Shown here one piece after another: positions 23,800 through 35,900 of a DNA stretch of 64,000 nt (the first letter of the stretch is position 1; the number at the start of each line of letters is the position of its first letter). The notes beneath the pieces are model-generated. The model was given only the letters and a program-made list of their open reading frames with translations, was not told the DNA's origin and did not search any database. Source of the stretch: Topomyia yanbarensis (lineage: Eukaryota; Arthropoda; Insecta; Diptera; Culicidae); assembly GCF_030247195.1 (NCBI RefSeq), contig NC_080670.1:42951524-43015523 (forward strand). The letters run 5' to 3'. A program made the translations under genes and the position numbers.

Positions 23800-25740
23800 T
23801 TGACCAAAACAGTTGTATCGTTACGAAACCCAGACGAAAAATATGCGTACATTAGGATCCTTGGTTCGTTATACCAAAAATATAAGAACAAAAACAATAG
23901 GTTGTGGAACCAATCATCGAAGCTGTGGCAGCAGCAAGAAAGTAAAAAAATGCTAGAAGAGGATACCCACGCTCATAACACTCATAAGCATAATCTTTCA
24001 ATCAATAATATTGACGATCCTAGTGAATCGGTATTGGTTAAACCAGAACATCCTACATCTCTTCTGGTAAACATTGCGCTAAACGTTATTGTTATCAGTT
24101 GGTCTGATACCATTCCGATCAAGGAGGAAGATATCAAGAGTTGACCAGTCTAACGACGAACGCTGCTAAAAAGTACCTTTGACCAGTTGGATGCTCCTTG
24201 GAACCTTACTGACACGTGTAGAAAAGTCAAGCTCCGACTATCTTCCAGATCAAGCTTCTGGTGAATCTGTAGTCTGTATCGAGGAACGAAGAACATAACA
24301 CCCTTACAATAGACCTTTCTTGTCAGACCTAACCCCTATTTTTCTTATTTTTAATCAAAAGAGTTTACTTTTTTAAGAACAATTCTCTTGAGAATAGATT
24401 TTTAAAACGTTTCTTGACTTTTTTATGATTTTTTGAAAATTGAAAATTGCAAGAATGTTGAATATTTTTTTCACCAAATCAAGAATGGTGGGACACTAAA
24501 TATCCGTTTCGGCAGCACTGTGTTCTATATTTCTGATTAAATTATCGGCAACACTGCAGATGAAGTGGTGAAACGCGGTACATTATTCATTAATGACTAT
24601 AAACAAACCGAGTGAATATCATACTGTCAAATTTTATTTTTTGACTTTTCATGGTACTCGAGTTGAACAAAATTTAATACTTATTGGACAAACCGAAACA
24701 ATTGTCCCCAATCGAACACAGTTTGATCTGTAGTGAATAGAATGTGGTTCGGCGTGAGACGAAAATGAGTCAGGTTCCAAGCCTAACTGCAAAGTGGCCG
24801 AGTGAAGCTGAGCTGGAGTTGAGGCTGATAGTAGGATGCGAGAAACCTGCTTGCAGCAAACCAGGGAAAACGCAGAATAACAGCCTGGCGGATTTGCACC
24901 GATTGCTTGCATTTACATTGACTGGTTCCAATTGATTTGCTGCAAGCAGGTTTCTTGAATGTTGCATCTTAATATTAGTACTGGCTCCAGCTGAATTTAT
25001 CATCGCCACTCTGTTGTAAGGTGACTGCGACGACAAACAAATACAATAATGATTACCAAGTTGATGATTTAAATTCACTACTCTTAAAATAACAAAATCT
25101 GATTTACATGCATATCGCTAGCCTCATTTGATAATATTCCGATTGCATGATTCGTAGAGTTTTCAGCGGTGCTCAACCTGACCGATCCACCTGTCGAATG
25201 CCGGAGGAGCTTAACACTGCTGTACGTAACCCTTAAACGCATACTGTTGCCATTTGCCAATATACCGAATTTTGTGATATAAAGCCTCTATGAGAGGTAT
25301 ATATCGCATCTATCCCGAAAAACGAAATTCATGCATTTAAGGAGTAATAGAAATTCGGAGTTGTCGTGCATCGGGGAAGTTCCTGTAGCGTACCGGGGAA
25401 GTTCTAATTGAGCATGCAAGTAGAAATATCAGATTCAAAGGAACACTTTTGTACAATTCTGACAAAAAGTGCAAACCCTTGGCCAAACTAGTACATAGAA
25501 CTGCACAGTGCATATGAATTAAAAATTCTGAGATTACTATAGAAACACAATGCCAAACTTGGGTGCAACCAATATTTTTTATGCTAACGCTATAAGCATA
25601 CCTTCCTGTGCCCTACATAAACGATTGTCCAGATAAATAAATCATCGTTTTACTCCGTAAAAAATAATTTAATAACCGGCAGAGAAGATGCACTATACAT
25701 TTTTTGAGCGCATAAATTTAAAAAATGCAAAATATTGAGA
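23800..25740. other. No recognisable gene
   Basis: A + strand ORF at 23800-24144 may be residual gypsy-like sequence continuing from 23780, but no integrase motif is visible. The remainder has only the inverted repeat at 24839-24957. Confidence 0.35.
24839..24957. repeat. Short inverted repeat with perfect 20-bp arms
   Basis: AGAAACCTGCTTGCAGCAAA at 24841-24860 and its exact reverse complement near 24937-24957, separated by about 78 bp. No known element recognised. Confidence 0.75.
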
Positions 25741-25748
25741 CTATACTA

Positions 25749-25919
25749 GGTTTGTTCTAGTATCAATAGAACCTGGAAGTACTCCGGAGCAAGCGGAGAA
25801 AATCGTTCCTGTATTGTCTTCTTCTTTTTTGTCTTTCTGGTAGCAAACCGGAGTAAAAAGGAGCAAGTATTTTTTGGTCCTGCTTGCTCCGGAGCAACTT
25901 CCGTGTACTGGAACAAACC
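25749..25919. mobile_element. Tc1/mariner-type MITE, copy 2
   Basis: Ends GGTTTGTTCTAGTA and GTACTGGAACAAACC, flanked by TA. Interior matches 9003-9178, with the GCAAACCGGAGTAAAAAGGA block. Confidence 0.82.
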
Positions 25920-26139
25920 TACTATTGCCATAACAATACTCTATTCTTCCCAAAATGCAGGCAGATACGATGTCTAGTCCTTGTCCGATAATAAGTGAAC
26001 CAAACGTTACCGGCGATAAAATTTTCGTCCTGGTTGAATTTGTTCATATCTATTCTGAGTGCGCAATAATTATATTTTTCTGTTCAGGAAAATCTCGTTG
26101 GTTTCGCAGATTAATACCAGTGCACTCACAACACATTCT

Positions 26140-26272
26140 ACTGATTCAAACTATTCGGAATCCAGCTCAAATGCAACAACCGATTCCGCGCTCGATCGGA
26201 ATAGGTCGTTGGATTTGAACTGGAATCCATACAGAACTCCGAACCGGTTCCGGAATGGGTTTTGACCGAATG
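26140..26272. mobile_element. MITE with CCGGAACCGGTTCGGA-type ends, copy 3
   Basis: Contains GCAACAACCGATTCCG, GAACCGGTTCCGGAATGGGT and the end TTTTGACCG. It is shorter than copy 2, with the left end eroded. Confidence 0.6.
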
Positions 26273-26278
26273 TTTATC

Positions 26279-26701
26279 TCATATCATTAATAAATGCTGC
26301 TCAATAGGGAGAAGCACTTTGCTTCTTCTAGAGATTATAATCAATATGTCTGCAAGCTTGATAGTCACTATGAACGATTCATACCTGAAAATGTTTTGGA
26401 ACTGAATGTATGATAAGTGAATCGCGTGGACCTGACGAGAAACGAATGATAGCAGGAACAACCAGAATAACAAGATTTGAGCTGCTGCTGGTATTTCATC
26501 TTCATTTCGCTTGATAGAAAGCGATAGATTCGTTCTAAAAATCATTTCAATGCATTCATAATTCCCAATAATGCCAAGAATCACTAGATTTTTGGGCTTG
26601 GACTCGTGGGCACGAGAATAACCATCTGCCCATCTGATCTGAATAACCAACAATACGCTGCGACAAAAATTTACCCGCTTATTTCTAAAGCTATATTTCA
26701 A
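26279..26701 (-). other. Unrecognised 140-codon open frame with a hydrophobic segment
   Basis: Includes ILLFWLFLLSFVSRQVHAI, a possible membrane segment, and a plausible TTTTCAG acceptor inside. It could be a decayed exon of a receptor-like gene, but nothing identifies it, and the region is full of repeats. Confidence 0.2.
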
Positions 26702-26966
26702 TAGTACAGACTATCTATCCAACTACTGAAACCCATAAAAATTTGTCCTAATCTTAACATCTGTACTGAAGGTCCATTACCGTCATGACAAAATGAGTAC
26801 TGCTGTTAGATTCCATAGATAAAAACGATTATTCAAACAATTTACTAATTGTAATTAATCACAATATATTAATAACTATTATCTCTGCGATAAAACAAAA
26901 ATCTACTCTATGCAAACAACAAATATCATTCCGAATCGCCCAGTTGTTTTTCCCTGCCAACTTGAA

Positions 26967-27830
26967 CTAGACAACTATCGCTTCCAAAAAGATCTCGCGA
27001 TGAAATAGAATTTGCATATTTCTTCTGCCCGCCCGTCCTTCCTGGAATGTACAATGCCCTACATTCTTATCAATCCTGTCAAATCTTGTAAACTGTTCAT
27101 CGTCTGTGCAGAGCACTGTTTTGTAGTTGCCGGACAAATCTACGCCAATGCGAAAATCGGAGAAACTTTTGCTGTAATGGAAGTGGAACACGAACCATAA
27201 ATTGTGCTGTTGAAAAACGTCAACCTTGTCGTCCTCATGTTTGCGTTAACATACACCGATAGGCAGTCTAGCCAAAGGAAACACTCTTCGGTGTGGTTCA
27301 TGGTACGATCAAAATTGTTAAGGAATCAGTATTTCAACAACTTGTCATTGCCAATGGTGGCAAGCGTAGACTTATCCCGCGATCGATGATCATGTTCGGT
27401 GCTGAAGTTGTCGACATATTTGTATACATATCCTTATCCATCAGTCAGGAATAAATTGTTTTATCGCCCACCGATGCATGATCGTGCGATATGCCAATGC
27501 GTTTTTCATCCGGCGCTGATGGTCAATGTATGAACCGCAATCGCCAATACCACGTGAGTGGTACAGTATTGAAGTAATCTCATCGAAGCGATAGCCGTCG
27601 AAGTTGTACTCGTCATGCCACCAGCGTAGGTTCGACAGTAAAAATCGAAGTACTTCGTATCTGTTCAAACCACATTTAGTTAGTTTATCTATGAAAACTT
27701 GTAGATCCCACGAAGCAATAACTTACTCTGAATAATTAAATAAACGACCGTCCTAGTGCCTTCAAGCACGGGAAGTAGCACGAATTGGTTCCATCTAACT
27801 GGTTCCTCTAGCATTCCATAGCGGCTACTG
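26967..27830 (-). pseudogene. Glycogen (1,4-alpha-glucan) branching enzyme pseudogene, copy 1
   Basis: Read on the minus strand from about 27760 downwards. A decayed end GRLFNYSE is followed by a GTAAGT...CAG intron, then YEVLRFLLSNLRWWHDEYNFDGYRFD (catalytic-barrel segment of GH13 branching enzymes) and ITSILYHSRGIG. A deletion then jumps to SHDHASVGDKTI with an in-frame stop, MDKDMYTNMSTT and MIIDRGISL. Another deletion leads to the C-terminal segment FRIGVDLSGNYKTVLCTDDEQF, FDRIDKNVGHCTF and a GRAGRRN stretch. Frame breaks, a stop and two internal deletions show it is dead. The retained intron shows it arose by genomic duplication rather than from mRNA. Confidence 0.85.
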
Positions 27831-28190
27831 GTAACGGAGAAACTTATTTACTTATCATCTGATAACCAAAACATGTTTTGATTTTCTTTCAAACAACATG
27901 CACAGTAAAAAATTGTCGGTCGAAATAAGTTTGTCGCTCGTAGGAAAAAAACAACCTACACGTGCTTTTATTTTTAAAATAAAGCTTATTTTTATCAGTA
28001 TTCTTCAATAGCCTAAACTTTTTTGATAATTATTCTTGTTTAGGTTGAAAGTTTTACTTTCAACTTAACAGCATGTGTTGGTTGTTTTTGCTTAGAGCAG
28101 ACACTAACTTTTAACAATTTTTTTTTCTATGTGCATCGAAAGACGGGAAAAATAAGGCTTTTGACAAGATGAATGAATTATTTTATCATC

Positions 28191-28682
28191 AGTGATGCCA
28201 GTTTCCTTTATACAATAGCCAACAGTGGAAATATAAAAGTCTGTAGATTGTCACAAAAATCTTCAATAAACTTGAAGCAAAAATGTAGTGTGTCGATATT
28301 TTAAATGATCAAAAACATTGAAGACTGGTTAAAATTAGCTGGTATATGTTTTGTTCTGCGAAATAAACGTAATCTGCAAAAAATCTGCAGCGAAACTGCA
28401 TAATCTGCAGAGCTTCTAATATATATGCATATCTGGCATCTTTATAACCTAATTTTAGTATTAACCACTGGAAATTCATCCAAATGGTGTGAAATGATGG
28501 GGAAACAAGGCAAGTTAGGTAATCAGAATATGGGGTTAAACAAGCACTTCGCATCATTTTTGATTTTTTCAATAGTTAGAGGTACCAAATCATCGCGGCA
28601 TTATGCAGTAACGAATCGGGAATAAAAAATAAAGCGATCCAGCATATAAAATTTTTTTACGAGAAAGGTCTATTTGAACAAA
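28191..28682. repeat. ~490-bp repeat, copy 1 of a local duplication
   Basis: From AGTGATGCCAG to GAGAAAGGTCTATT, it matches 29199-29672 almost throughout, including AATCTGCAAAAAATCTGCAG. It lies between the two glycogen branching enzyme remnants. Confidence 0.85.
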
Positions 28683-28774
28683 ACAACAATTGCAGATAGC
28701 TTTAGCGGTGTCAAACTGATGCCAACTCGGGATGGAATATAACAAATAATTTCACCTCCCCAATATTCTTCCGG

Positions 28775-29080
28775 AATGTACAATCCTCTACCTTCTTATC
28801 AATCCTTCAAACTCCTTATCGTCAGTACTGAGCACTGTTTTGAACTTGCCGGCTACATCAACGACAATGCGACAATCGGTGAAACTTTTGCTTTAATGTA
28901 ACTTGAACACGAATAATAAATTGTTGAACTTGTTACCTATAAAGTTCAGGTAAACATATATAAAATGAGTTATCAATCGGGTCATCTTGTTAGGACTTAT
29001 CCCATGATCGAACAAACAACTGTGTACAAATCCTTATCCATCATCCAGAAAGCAATCGTTTTATTCACTCAAGTGGAATC
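28775..29080 (-). pseudogene. Glycogen branching enzyme pseudogene, copy 2 (smaller remnant)
   Basis: The sequence repeats the C-terminal block of copy 1 (compare 27030-27205 with about 28775-28925) and the IIDRG/MDKDMYTN block (compare 27300-27460 with about 28965-29080), with more substitutions and indels. Both pieces keep the same order and orientation as copy 1, so this is part of a tandem segmental duplication that also carries the repeat at 28190-28680 / 29199-29672. Confidence 0.75.
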
Positions 29081-29198
29081 AAAAATTTTGCAAGTCCATG
29101 TAAACAAACTCTCTGAATTGTCAGAATGGTTAGGTTATACACTTTCGTGCAGTGTTCTATGTTTTTGACAGCTATATGAATGAATTATTTTAGCATCA

Positions 29199-29672
29199 GT
29201 GATGCCAGGTCTATTTAAACAATAGCTTGCAGTAAAAATATAAAAGTCTGCAGATTTCCGCAAAAATCTTCAATAAATTTGACATAGAAATGTAGTGTGT
29301 TGATATTTTCAATGATCAGAAACGTTGAAGGCTGGGTAAAATTAGCTGGCATAGGCTTTGTTCTGCTAAATATTCGTAATCTGCAAAAAATCTGCAGCGA
29401 AACTGCAAAATCCGCAGATTTAGTAATATATATGCAGATCTGGCATCGTTTTAGTATTCCCCACAGGAAATTCATCCAAATGGTGTAAAAATAAGGGGAA
29501 ACAAGGTAAGATAGGTATTCAGAATATGGGGTCAAATGAGCAGCTCACACAATTTTTGATTTTTTCATTAGTTAGAGGTACCAAATCATCGCGGCAATGT
29601 GCAGTAACGCATCGGGGATAAAAAAGGAAGCATTCTAGCATATAAAATTTTTTAACGAGAAAGGTCTATTGT
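29199..29672. repeat. ~475-bp repeat, copy 2 of a local duplication
   Basis: See copy 1. The order remnant-repeat-remnant-repeat over 26967-29672 shows a tandem segmental duplication, with extra sequence in the first unit (27470-28180). Confidence 0.85.
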
Positions 29673-30149
29673 ATACAGATACATTCAATGGTGACGAAAC
29701 ATCATCTCAGACGATGTGGAAAAAATTACCTTTAGTGTCAACGACGATAAACTGTGATGCATTTTTACGGCATGATATCTCCATATTTGAGTACTTCCAA
29801 CCCCAACATTTCAGTTATTGGACCAGATATCGAGGAGGATGTCATTGAGTGTTGGAAACGGTTTCCCAGGATATATCCTTGTTTTTCGCTGACTATTCTG
29901 GTGTCCTGGGAAGTCGAAAAAAATGCTTGATTTATCCTGGTTTTTCTTCTGTGAACCCAAAATATTTTTTATATTTTTCTTATTGGAAATCCGCGAACGT
30001 GTTTCTGATCCATAAAAAGAAAAATAACGAAACATTCATAACTATCGTGGAATAAGCTGTACCTAATCCACGATTAACATATCTTCAAGCCTCAACGCTG
30101 AACAACGACTAACCTGCCGAGTCCACCATTCTACATTACAGGAAGTATG

Positions 30150-30540
30150 GAATATGGTGCTCAAACTGATATTATTAAAACCGTTTTTCATATAACAATC
30201 GATAAAATGGAGATCTCAGATCTAGAAATAATGGTTGTCGTTGGAGATTTCTGGGTAGTTTTTTGTACATCAATAGCGCAGGGAAGCAACTTGAGACCGA
30301 GCCTGTTTCTGCTTTACTTCAATGACGTGTATTTAGTGCCAAAAACTGCGCAGATGATCTCAAAACATTTCGTCTCATCTACTCGATTCAGGATTGCCGA
30401 TTACTCCAACAACAGTAGGAAACCTTCGCTGATGATGGTGTAGCAAGAACTGCGTATGTGTAAATCCGAAAAAGTGCTTGGTGATCGAATTGTTTCCGAA
30501 AAACTAGGGAGAAGGCACAGTCGATTAAGAGGTAACGAGG
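30150..30540 (+). pseudogene. Non-LTR reverse transcriptase fragment (Jockey/CR1-like)
   Basis: Frames give SIAQGSNLRPSLFLLYFNDVYLV (compare GVPQGSxLGPLLFLLFxND), then CVNPKKCLVIELFPKN. The catalytic YADD box is destroyed by deletion and the frame shifts several times. Confidence 0.68.
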
Positions 30541-30583
30541 GTAGACAGTCCCCTTCCGGCTGCCCTGGGTTTTTACTCGATTG

Positions 30584-30780
30584 ATACCCAAGCAACCAAA
30601 AGTTCGTATAAGGGAGCTGCACAAGCTTCCCGTTTTAAGTAATTTCGAAATACGTTTTATGTTTTAATAGCGGCTTAAGCAGCTTTCAAGTTCCATTAAA
30701 GCTTAAGCAGCTTGAAAGTTCGCTAAGAACTTTACAGTGTGCTTTTTAAGTATAATCCGAACTTCTGGTTGCTTGGGTAT
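30584..30780. mobile_element. MITE with CCCAAGCAACCA ends, TA-flanked
   Basis: Ends ATACCCAAGCAACCAAAAGT and (reversed) ATACCCAAGCAACCAGAAGT. Length 197 bp. It directly follows the RT fragment. Confidence 0.85.
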
Positions 30781-30795
30781 GGTCACCCTATAGAA

Positions 30796-31171
30796 CACTC
30801 AGGCAAAAAATACAGCGAATTACATAGGAATATCGTATAATTTTTAGCCACAAGTAGCACGTATGGAAATCATAAGATTATCTTGTGAAACGGCATATAT
30901 TTTGTCAAATCGGTTTGCTATGATTTCATGTTCCATAAGGCATCTTTGTTTTATTATAAGACAATATTATACATTTCTCTTATGTTTATGAGAATCATAA
31001 GATGCTCGTATGAAATACAAACAACTGGCATATGCAATTTCGCCTAAAACGTTAAGATAATCATAAAAATCGTATGTTTTTCATCTTAATCTTATGAAAA
31101 CATAGTTCTGTTATTTTTCTATGCATCATAAGAAAAATCTTATGAATTTCGCTCTAAGTTTTGCGTGAGTG
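30796..31171. mobile_element. MITE with CACTCA(G/C)GCAAAA ends
   Basis: Left CACTCAGGCAAAAAATACAG, reversed right CACTCACGCAAAACTTAGAG; the interior has many short ATAAGAT/ATCTTAT inverse pairs. Confidence 0.75.
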
Positions 31172-31247
31172 AATGGCACGATCCATTGTCATTGATTTAT
31201 CGAACCAATTGATTTTAGATACACAGGTATATCTGATTGATATATGA

Positions 31248-31423
31248 TAGCGGTTCTCTACCTGTTTTGTATACCGAACCCTTTTGAAATCATCCAGGGT
31301 CTGTTACGAAAAAAGTTCTTGAAATTCCCTTATGTACCTGGAAAAGAAATTCTTCATCGCGGACCCCTATCTACTACATCAAGACCCCCAAGGGGTCCGC
31401 GGACCACAGCTTGAGAATAGCTG
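31248..31423. mobile_element. Short hAT-like MITE (TAGCGGTTCTC ends)
   Basis: Left TAGCGGTTCTCTACCTG, reversed right CAGCTATTCTCAAGCTG. The body contains GGGGTCCGCGGACCACAGC. No 8-bp duplication was found. Confidence 0.55.
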
Positions 31424-31429
31424 ATCTTC

Positions 31430-32790
31430 GGAAAGGTTAACCAAACGAGTAACAATATCAAACAGCAATCCTGATGTTCACTAAAAAAATATGCTTGCTA
31501 CTGTATTTGCTTTGTATAACTTGAAACCGTATATTTCTTAAGCCAGCAGAAAGAAAAAGATTATTGTTTCCACTATCAATATCCACGCGAGCCTGTACCA
31601 CTTGCTCTTGTACGGTTGTATTTTGATGTGGGAATGCTATAGGTTATACTTTTTAGTGTATTGAAATAAGGGTCAACACCCTTTCCACGCACCAAGCGGT
31701 ACGAAACGCACGCGTAGTTGGGAGCATCGCTCTTTTCCATGCTTCTTATTTCCCGTCAAATCTCCTGTACGCAATCTTTAAAGAGGGGGGTATTTAATTT
31801 CTTGCAATTATTGTCGGTAAATGTTCTTTTTGGAAGCATTTGAAAACAGCTAGCAGACAGTATGCGTGGATAGAATCAGAGGAAGAATTGAAAACAAAAC
31901 AAACTGTTGAAAAAAACCTAGGCGAAAAAACGGGTAATGAGTAATGCGAACAGAAGGCAAAACGCGATTATCTTCAATGTGGTCAATATTTGAACATGGA
32001 ACAGGAAAATTTACAAAGTTTGTATGCCCTAATGAATACGAGTATGATATTTTAAAATTCGTACCCAATCAGTTAAAAAATTGTAAAAAGGGACCAGATC
32101 GATCAGTAGCCTTCAATCACCCGTCATTTGACATACACGTATCCCGCCCGTTCCCAAACTTCCAAACAAAATCTATTTATTTTATAATAATCATCCATCA
32201 CCAGCCTACCATCATCAGGCTCGCTTGCTGCCCCCAATAATGCGAAAACGCCAACAAGAAGGAATCGATTAGTGGCTGGTGCTGTTCCACCGAGAGTAGG
32301 CCTAGACGAAAGTTGATTAAACTTTAAATCCTAGGAAGCTGGCAGAGCAGTAGAGGGCCTGCCGCAAGAGCTCTTCCCTTCCGCAGCAAAACGTTCCTTC
32401 AGTTTCCTATTTATGCTATGAATCTTTTTCGTCCAAGTTTCACAACATTTATACGCGACGTAAGGCTGTTTATGCTTACGTGCTTTAAACGGGCGAGCTC
32501 ATCGTTTTCTTTTCAAAAGCCATCCCTATAGGCCTCACGAGACCGGAGAGATGGCCGGGAAAAGGTTGATGAACTTGACGATCTTCTGCCTGTTGGGTAT
32601 AGCCATAGATTTCCAGAAGTAAGCAACCGTGTGTACGCAACGCAGATGACACGCAAAAGTCGTACGCACGGAGATGGGCTTTGATTTCAAAGTACACCGA
32701 ATCCGGTTTTTGGGACTAGCACAATACGTTTTGGAATTGCCGTGTGAGGATCGGGTCATGTTCGGATAATCGTTCAGTCACCTTCGCGCA
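31430..32790. other. No supported gene
   Basis: Downstream of the NDUFC2 polyadenylation signals. Minus ORFs at 32485-32759 share codons in two frames (one-base shift) but match no family I can name. Confidence 0.35.
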
Positions 32791-32796
32791 TAAAAG

Positions 32797-32822
32797 TTTA
32801 TTTGGTTTATACAATTTTTATT
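32797..32822 (-). terminator. Two polyadenylation signals of NDUFC2
   Basis: AATAAA hexamers on the minus strand at 32822-32817 and 32802-32797, about 100 and 120 nt past the NDUFC2 stop codon. Position and orientation fit 3'-end formation, but no transcript evidence is available here. Confidence 0.6.
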
Positions 32823-32921
32823 GACCTCACTTGTTTGCAACAGTTCCTCTATGTTCAGGGGATAAACACTATTCTATCGGCGTGCGGCGCTTTCTATGAA
32901 ATGAGAAAAAAAAACTGGTTC

Positions 32922-32971
32922 CTAGCGAATGGGCTGCCAATACTCGAAGACATCAGCAAACCGTTTGCGCT
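32922..32971 (-). CDS. NDUFC2: NDUFC2 exon 3, isolated C-terminal exon
   Basis: A 50-nt terminal coding exon preceded by a CTACTTTCAG acceptor. Joined to the single G left by exon 2 it reads [16 protein letters not shown] and TAG. It lies 13.7 kb from exon 2 on the same strand. Two minus-strand AATAAA signals follow the stop, at 32822-32817 and 32802-32797, which supports it as the true 3' end of the gene. Confidence 0.9.
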
Positions 32972-35900
32972 CTGAAAGTAGAAAAAAGAAAGATGATAAG
33001 GAAAAGCTAGAGCAGATTGAACGTATCGAAAGAATCCAAAACTAGTTTTGGTAAATGCTACATATCTGAAACGGATATACTGTATCGAAAAAAAGGAATT
33101 ACCATGACGTGAACAAAAATAAAATATAGCTCAACCGCCATTGAGATCAAAATTTTGAGATACTGGCTGGACCAGATTGTGATAACGGCAAACTTTTATG
33201 TCGTAAAATACGTGAATGGCCTAAATTTGTGAAATTATAGCAGTATCCACGTTGTTTAAGAGAAAAAAGGGACGGTTAACACACTACACCACACACTACA
33301 GAAGCTTTAAATCCTGCTTTGACCGCAGGCCAGTTCTAGCCCATTTTGATAATTTCTCAGATAATTTCACGAAAACAGGTCCGTTCAGGTACCCTGTATT
33401 GAAAATGATCGCATTACAGGCTCATTACAATAGACACGTAACTACGTAACCCGACGAAATCTCTAGTATTCTAGTAGGTGGGGATACTAAGGAGACTTCA
33501 TTCCCAAGGAGTCTTGATCCCATCGTCCTAGCTCGAAAGCGGATCAGAAAACACTAATCTAATATTCTAGCAAATTGCGTAGTTTTATCTAAACATAAAT
33601 TGCTTTCATACAATAAAAAGAAATCGAAAGTGTTTAGCAAACTTTTTAGTTGCCAATTTAAAAAAGATGGGTGGGTAATGTCAGAGACATAACCGGAGTG
33701 AAGTAGAATACACTTTAGACTGGTTATATAAATGCTACAATTTTGACTATCTTCTGATAGGTTGTATTAAAAGCAGTTATTTCGTTATTTCTAATGGAAA
33801 TACCGAAATATCGATACACGTACATCGAAATCTAAAATATTCGAACATATTTATCATCATATGGTAATCCTAAAAAGAGCATTAAATGAATGTTATTTGA
33901 AATTGAATCATTACACGAAACTGTCAACAAATCACACAAATGATAACTTTTTATTTTGTGCCATTCTACGACATGCCGACGATATTGTTCACGAGTGGCT
34001 CACTTACTATCCAACGCTCTTCGCAAGCCACTTTGAGATGCTTGTAATAACAAAATTTCAATTCGATTCTTTGTTGATTAATGGTGGCCCTATTCGTAAT
34101 TTACTTGGAGATGGTGTATTTGTGCCATCTGAGCCGGCGTGCTTGGCGATCTTTTCTGACAGGTGCAAACGGACGTCCGCTTCTTCTTGTATCCTTTGAT
34201 AATGTTCGGAAACATTTAGATCGACGTATATGGTACGACGATACAAACGAACTGATATTGAGCACCAGCATGTTAGTTTTATACCGGACAACAGCACAAT
34301 GTAAGCTCGTCCTTTTTTGTGTTGTCCTCAATATGTATTCTTCGAAGCAATTGTGTTGAACGCGTGACGTTTACTTAGTAGCTGTAATGGAATACCTTGC
34401 TGTTAAAGTGTTAAAATTGGAAGCAAATGCTGCCCGTGACAACAAAAAGACGAATTATCCCACGTCTTCAGCAGCTGGCGATTCGTAACAAGGAAAAGTT
34501 GAACAAACATGTGACCATTGCTCAAGGTGGTGTGTTGCAAAACATCCAATCAGTAGTGCTGCCCAAGAAGACCGAAAAGAAAACATAAATCGAACGCTGA
34601 AAATCGCAAATGAAATACATATTGCTGTAAAAATTGTCCTTTTCAGGACGATCACACATTTTTGATAAAGAACAAAATTGAAATTGCGAATCTGAATGGG
34701 TCAATCGGCGAACTGCATTTCTATCGAGCAAATTTACCCACCAAAAAAACATTTCCCGGCAGGAAATGCTGTGCTGTAACTAGCAATTTCTATGCGATTT
34801 TGGCGTTTTTTGCACACACACACACATAGAGCGTTTGACCGTCGTCCTACTACCAGCAACAGAGAAGTAGCAGATCATCATTTTTCGCTCGCTTGGAATC
34901 GAATTGTACGGACCAATATCCGTTATTTTCAGTAATTGTACATTCTACAGAATTAGCCACAACTATTTCCAATGAGCGCAAAAATCGAAGGTTTTCATTC
35001 AGTACAACAGCAGATTTTCACGTTTAAAAAACATTCAACATTCTGGACGAAAATTTTGAAACGGAGCACCTATATCAAAACGTTAGAAAACGTTCGATTT
35101 TTGTAAATTGAATCATTACACTAAACTGTCTACAAATCACACAAATAACTTTTTTTGTCATTCTACGTGAAAGCGACTATATTGTTCACAAGTGGCTCAC
35201 TCACCATCCAACGCTCTTAGCAAGCCACTTTCTGATGCTTGTAATAACAAAACTTCAATTCCAGTCTATTTGCAACCATCAAACACATCGGTCACGATAC
35301 TCAGTGTGCTCCTGCTTCTGCCCGAGCCAGTGCAAAACAAACGAAAAAAAAAACAGTTACTTGTGCGCATTGTCTGAACAACAAAGGATACCGTTATTTT
35401 TATTCTCGCGTGACCTATCATGATGACTGAGTCTTATCAACAAAACGTGATTATTCGGCCTAACACAGTGGCCATTGACTTCAGGTCTTTTCGCATAAGA
35501 CCAAGTATTCGTGCTGTGGAACATCTGCTGAAGGTGAAAATGCAGCTTCGGTTTTCGGAAGTCACCTCCATACAGCTTGAGCACGTCAGGCATGCGGTGC
35601 TGATAACCTTCAACAAATTCGCCCAGGCGAAAAGATTCATTTCGCAGAACAACTTAAAACACGTGCTTGTTTGTGACAACGCTGAAATCAAGATCCCTAT
35701 ATACATGGATAATGGAAATATAGAAGTTAAATTACACGATTTATCTCCACTTACTTGCAGAGGTGGGAAAAAACCGGTTTAGTACCGGTGCGGTAAACCA
35801 AATTTTCACACGATTTTGTGTTTCCTTTACATCGTGTGCGGTCTTACCGCTGGTTGTGTTTCAACGAGACACGAAAACCAAACCGAGTTTCGTTTACACA

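Larger units (their letters stand above)
33890..35275. repeat. Tandem duplication of the histone pseudogene locus
   Basis: The 180 bp at 33893-34075 (from TTGAATCATTACAC to the AATTCGATTCTTTG segment 3' of H2B) recurs at 35103-35275. The flank near 34985-35095 resembles 46385-46500. The second unit (35103-35275 continued at 45966-46500) has been split by the retroelement; the first unit is the uninterrupted paralogue. Confidence 0.7.

Noticed and set aside
27441..27668. Functional glycogen branching enzyme exon
   Set aside because: An in-frame stop follows SHDHASVGDKTI and large internal segments are deleted.
33252..33449. Short ORF in the NDUFC2 3' neighbourhood
   Set aside because: 65 codons, no motif, no conserved start context, and surrounded by AT-rich non-coding DNA.
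34101..34588. Functional H2A/H2B histone genes
   Set aside because: Frameshifts, truncations and missing N-termini in both copies.
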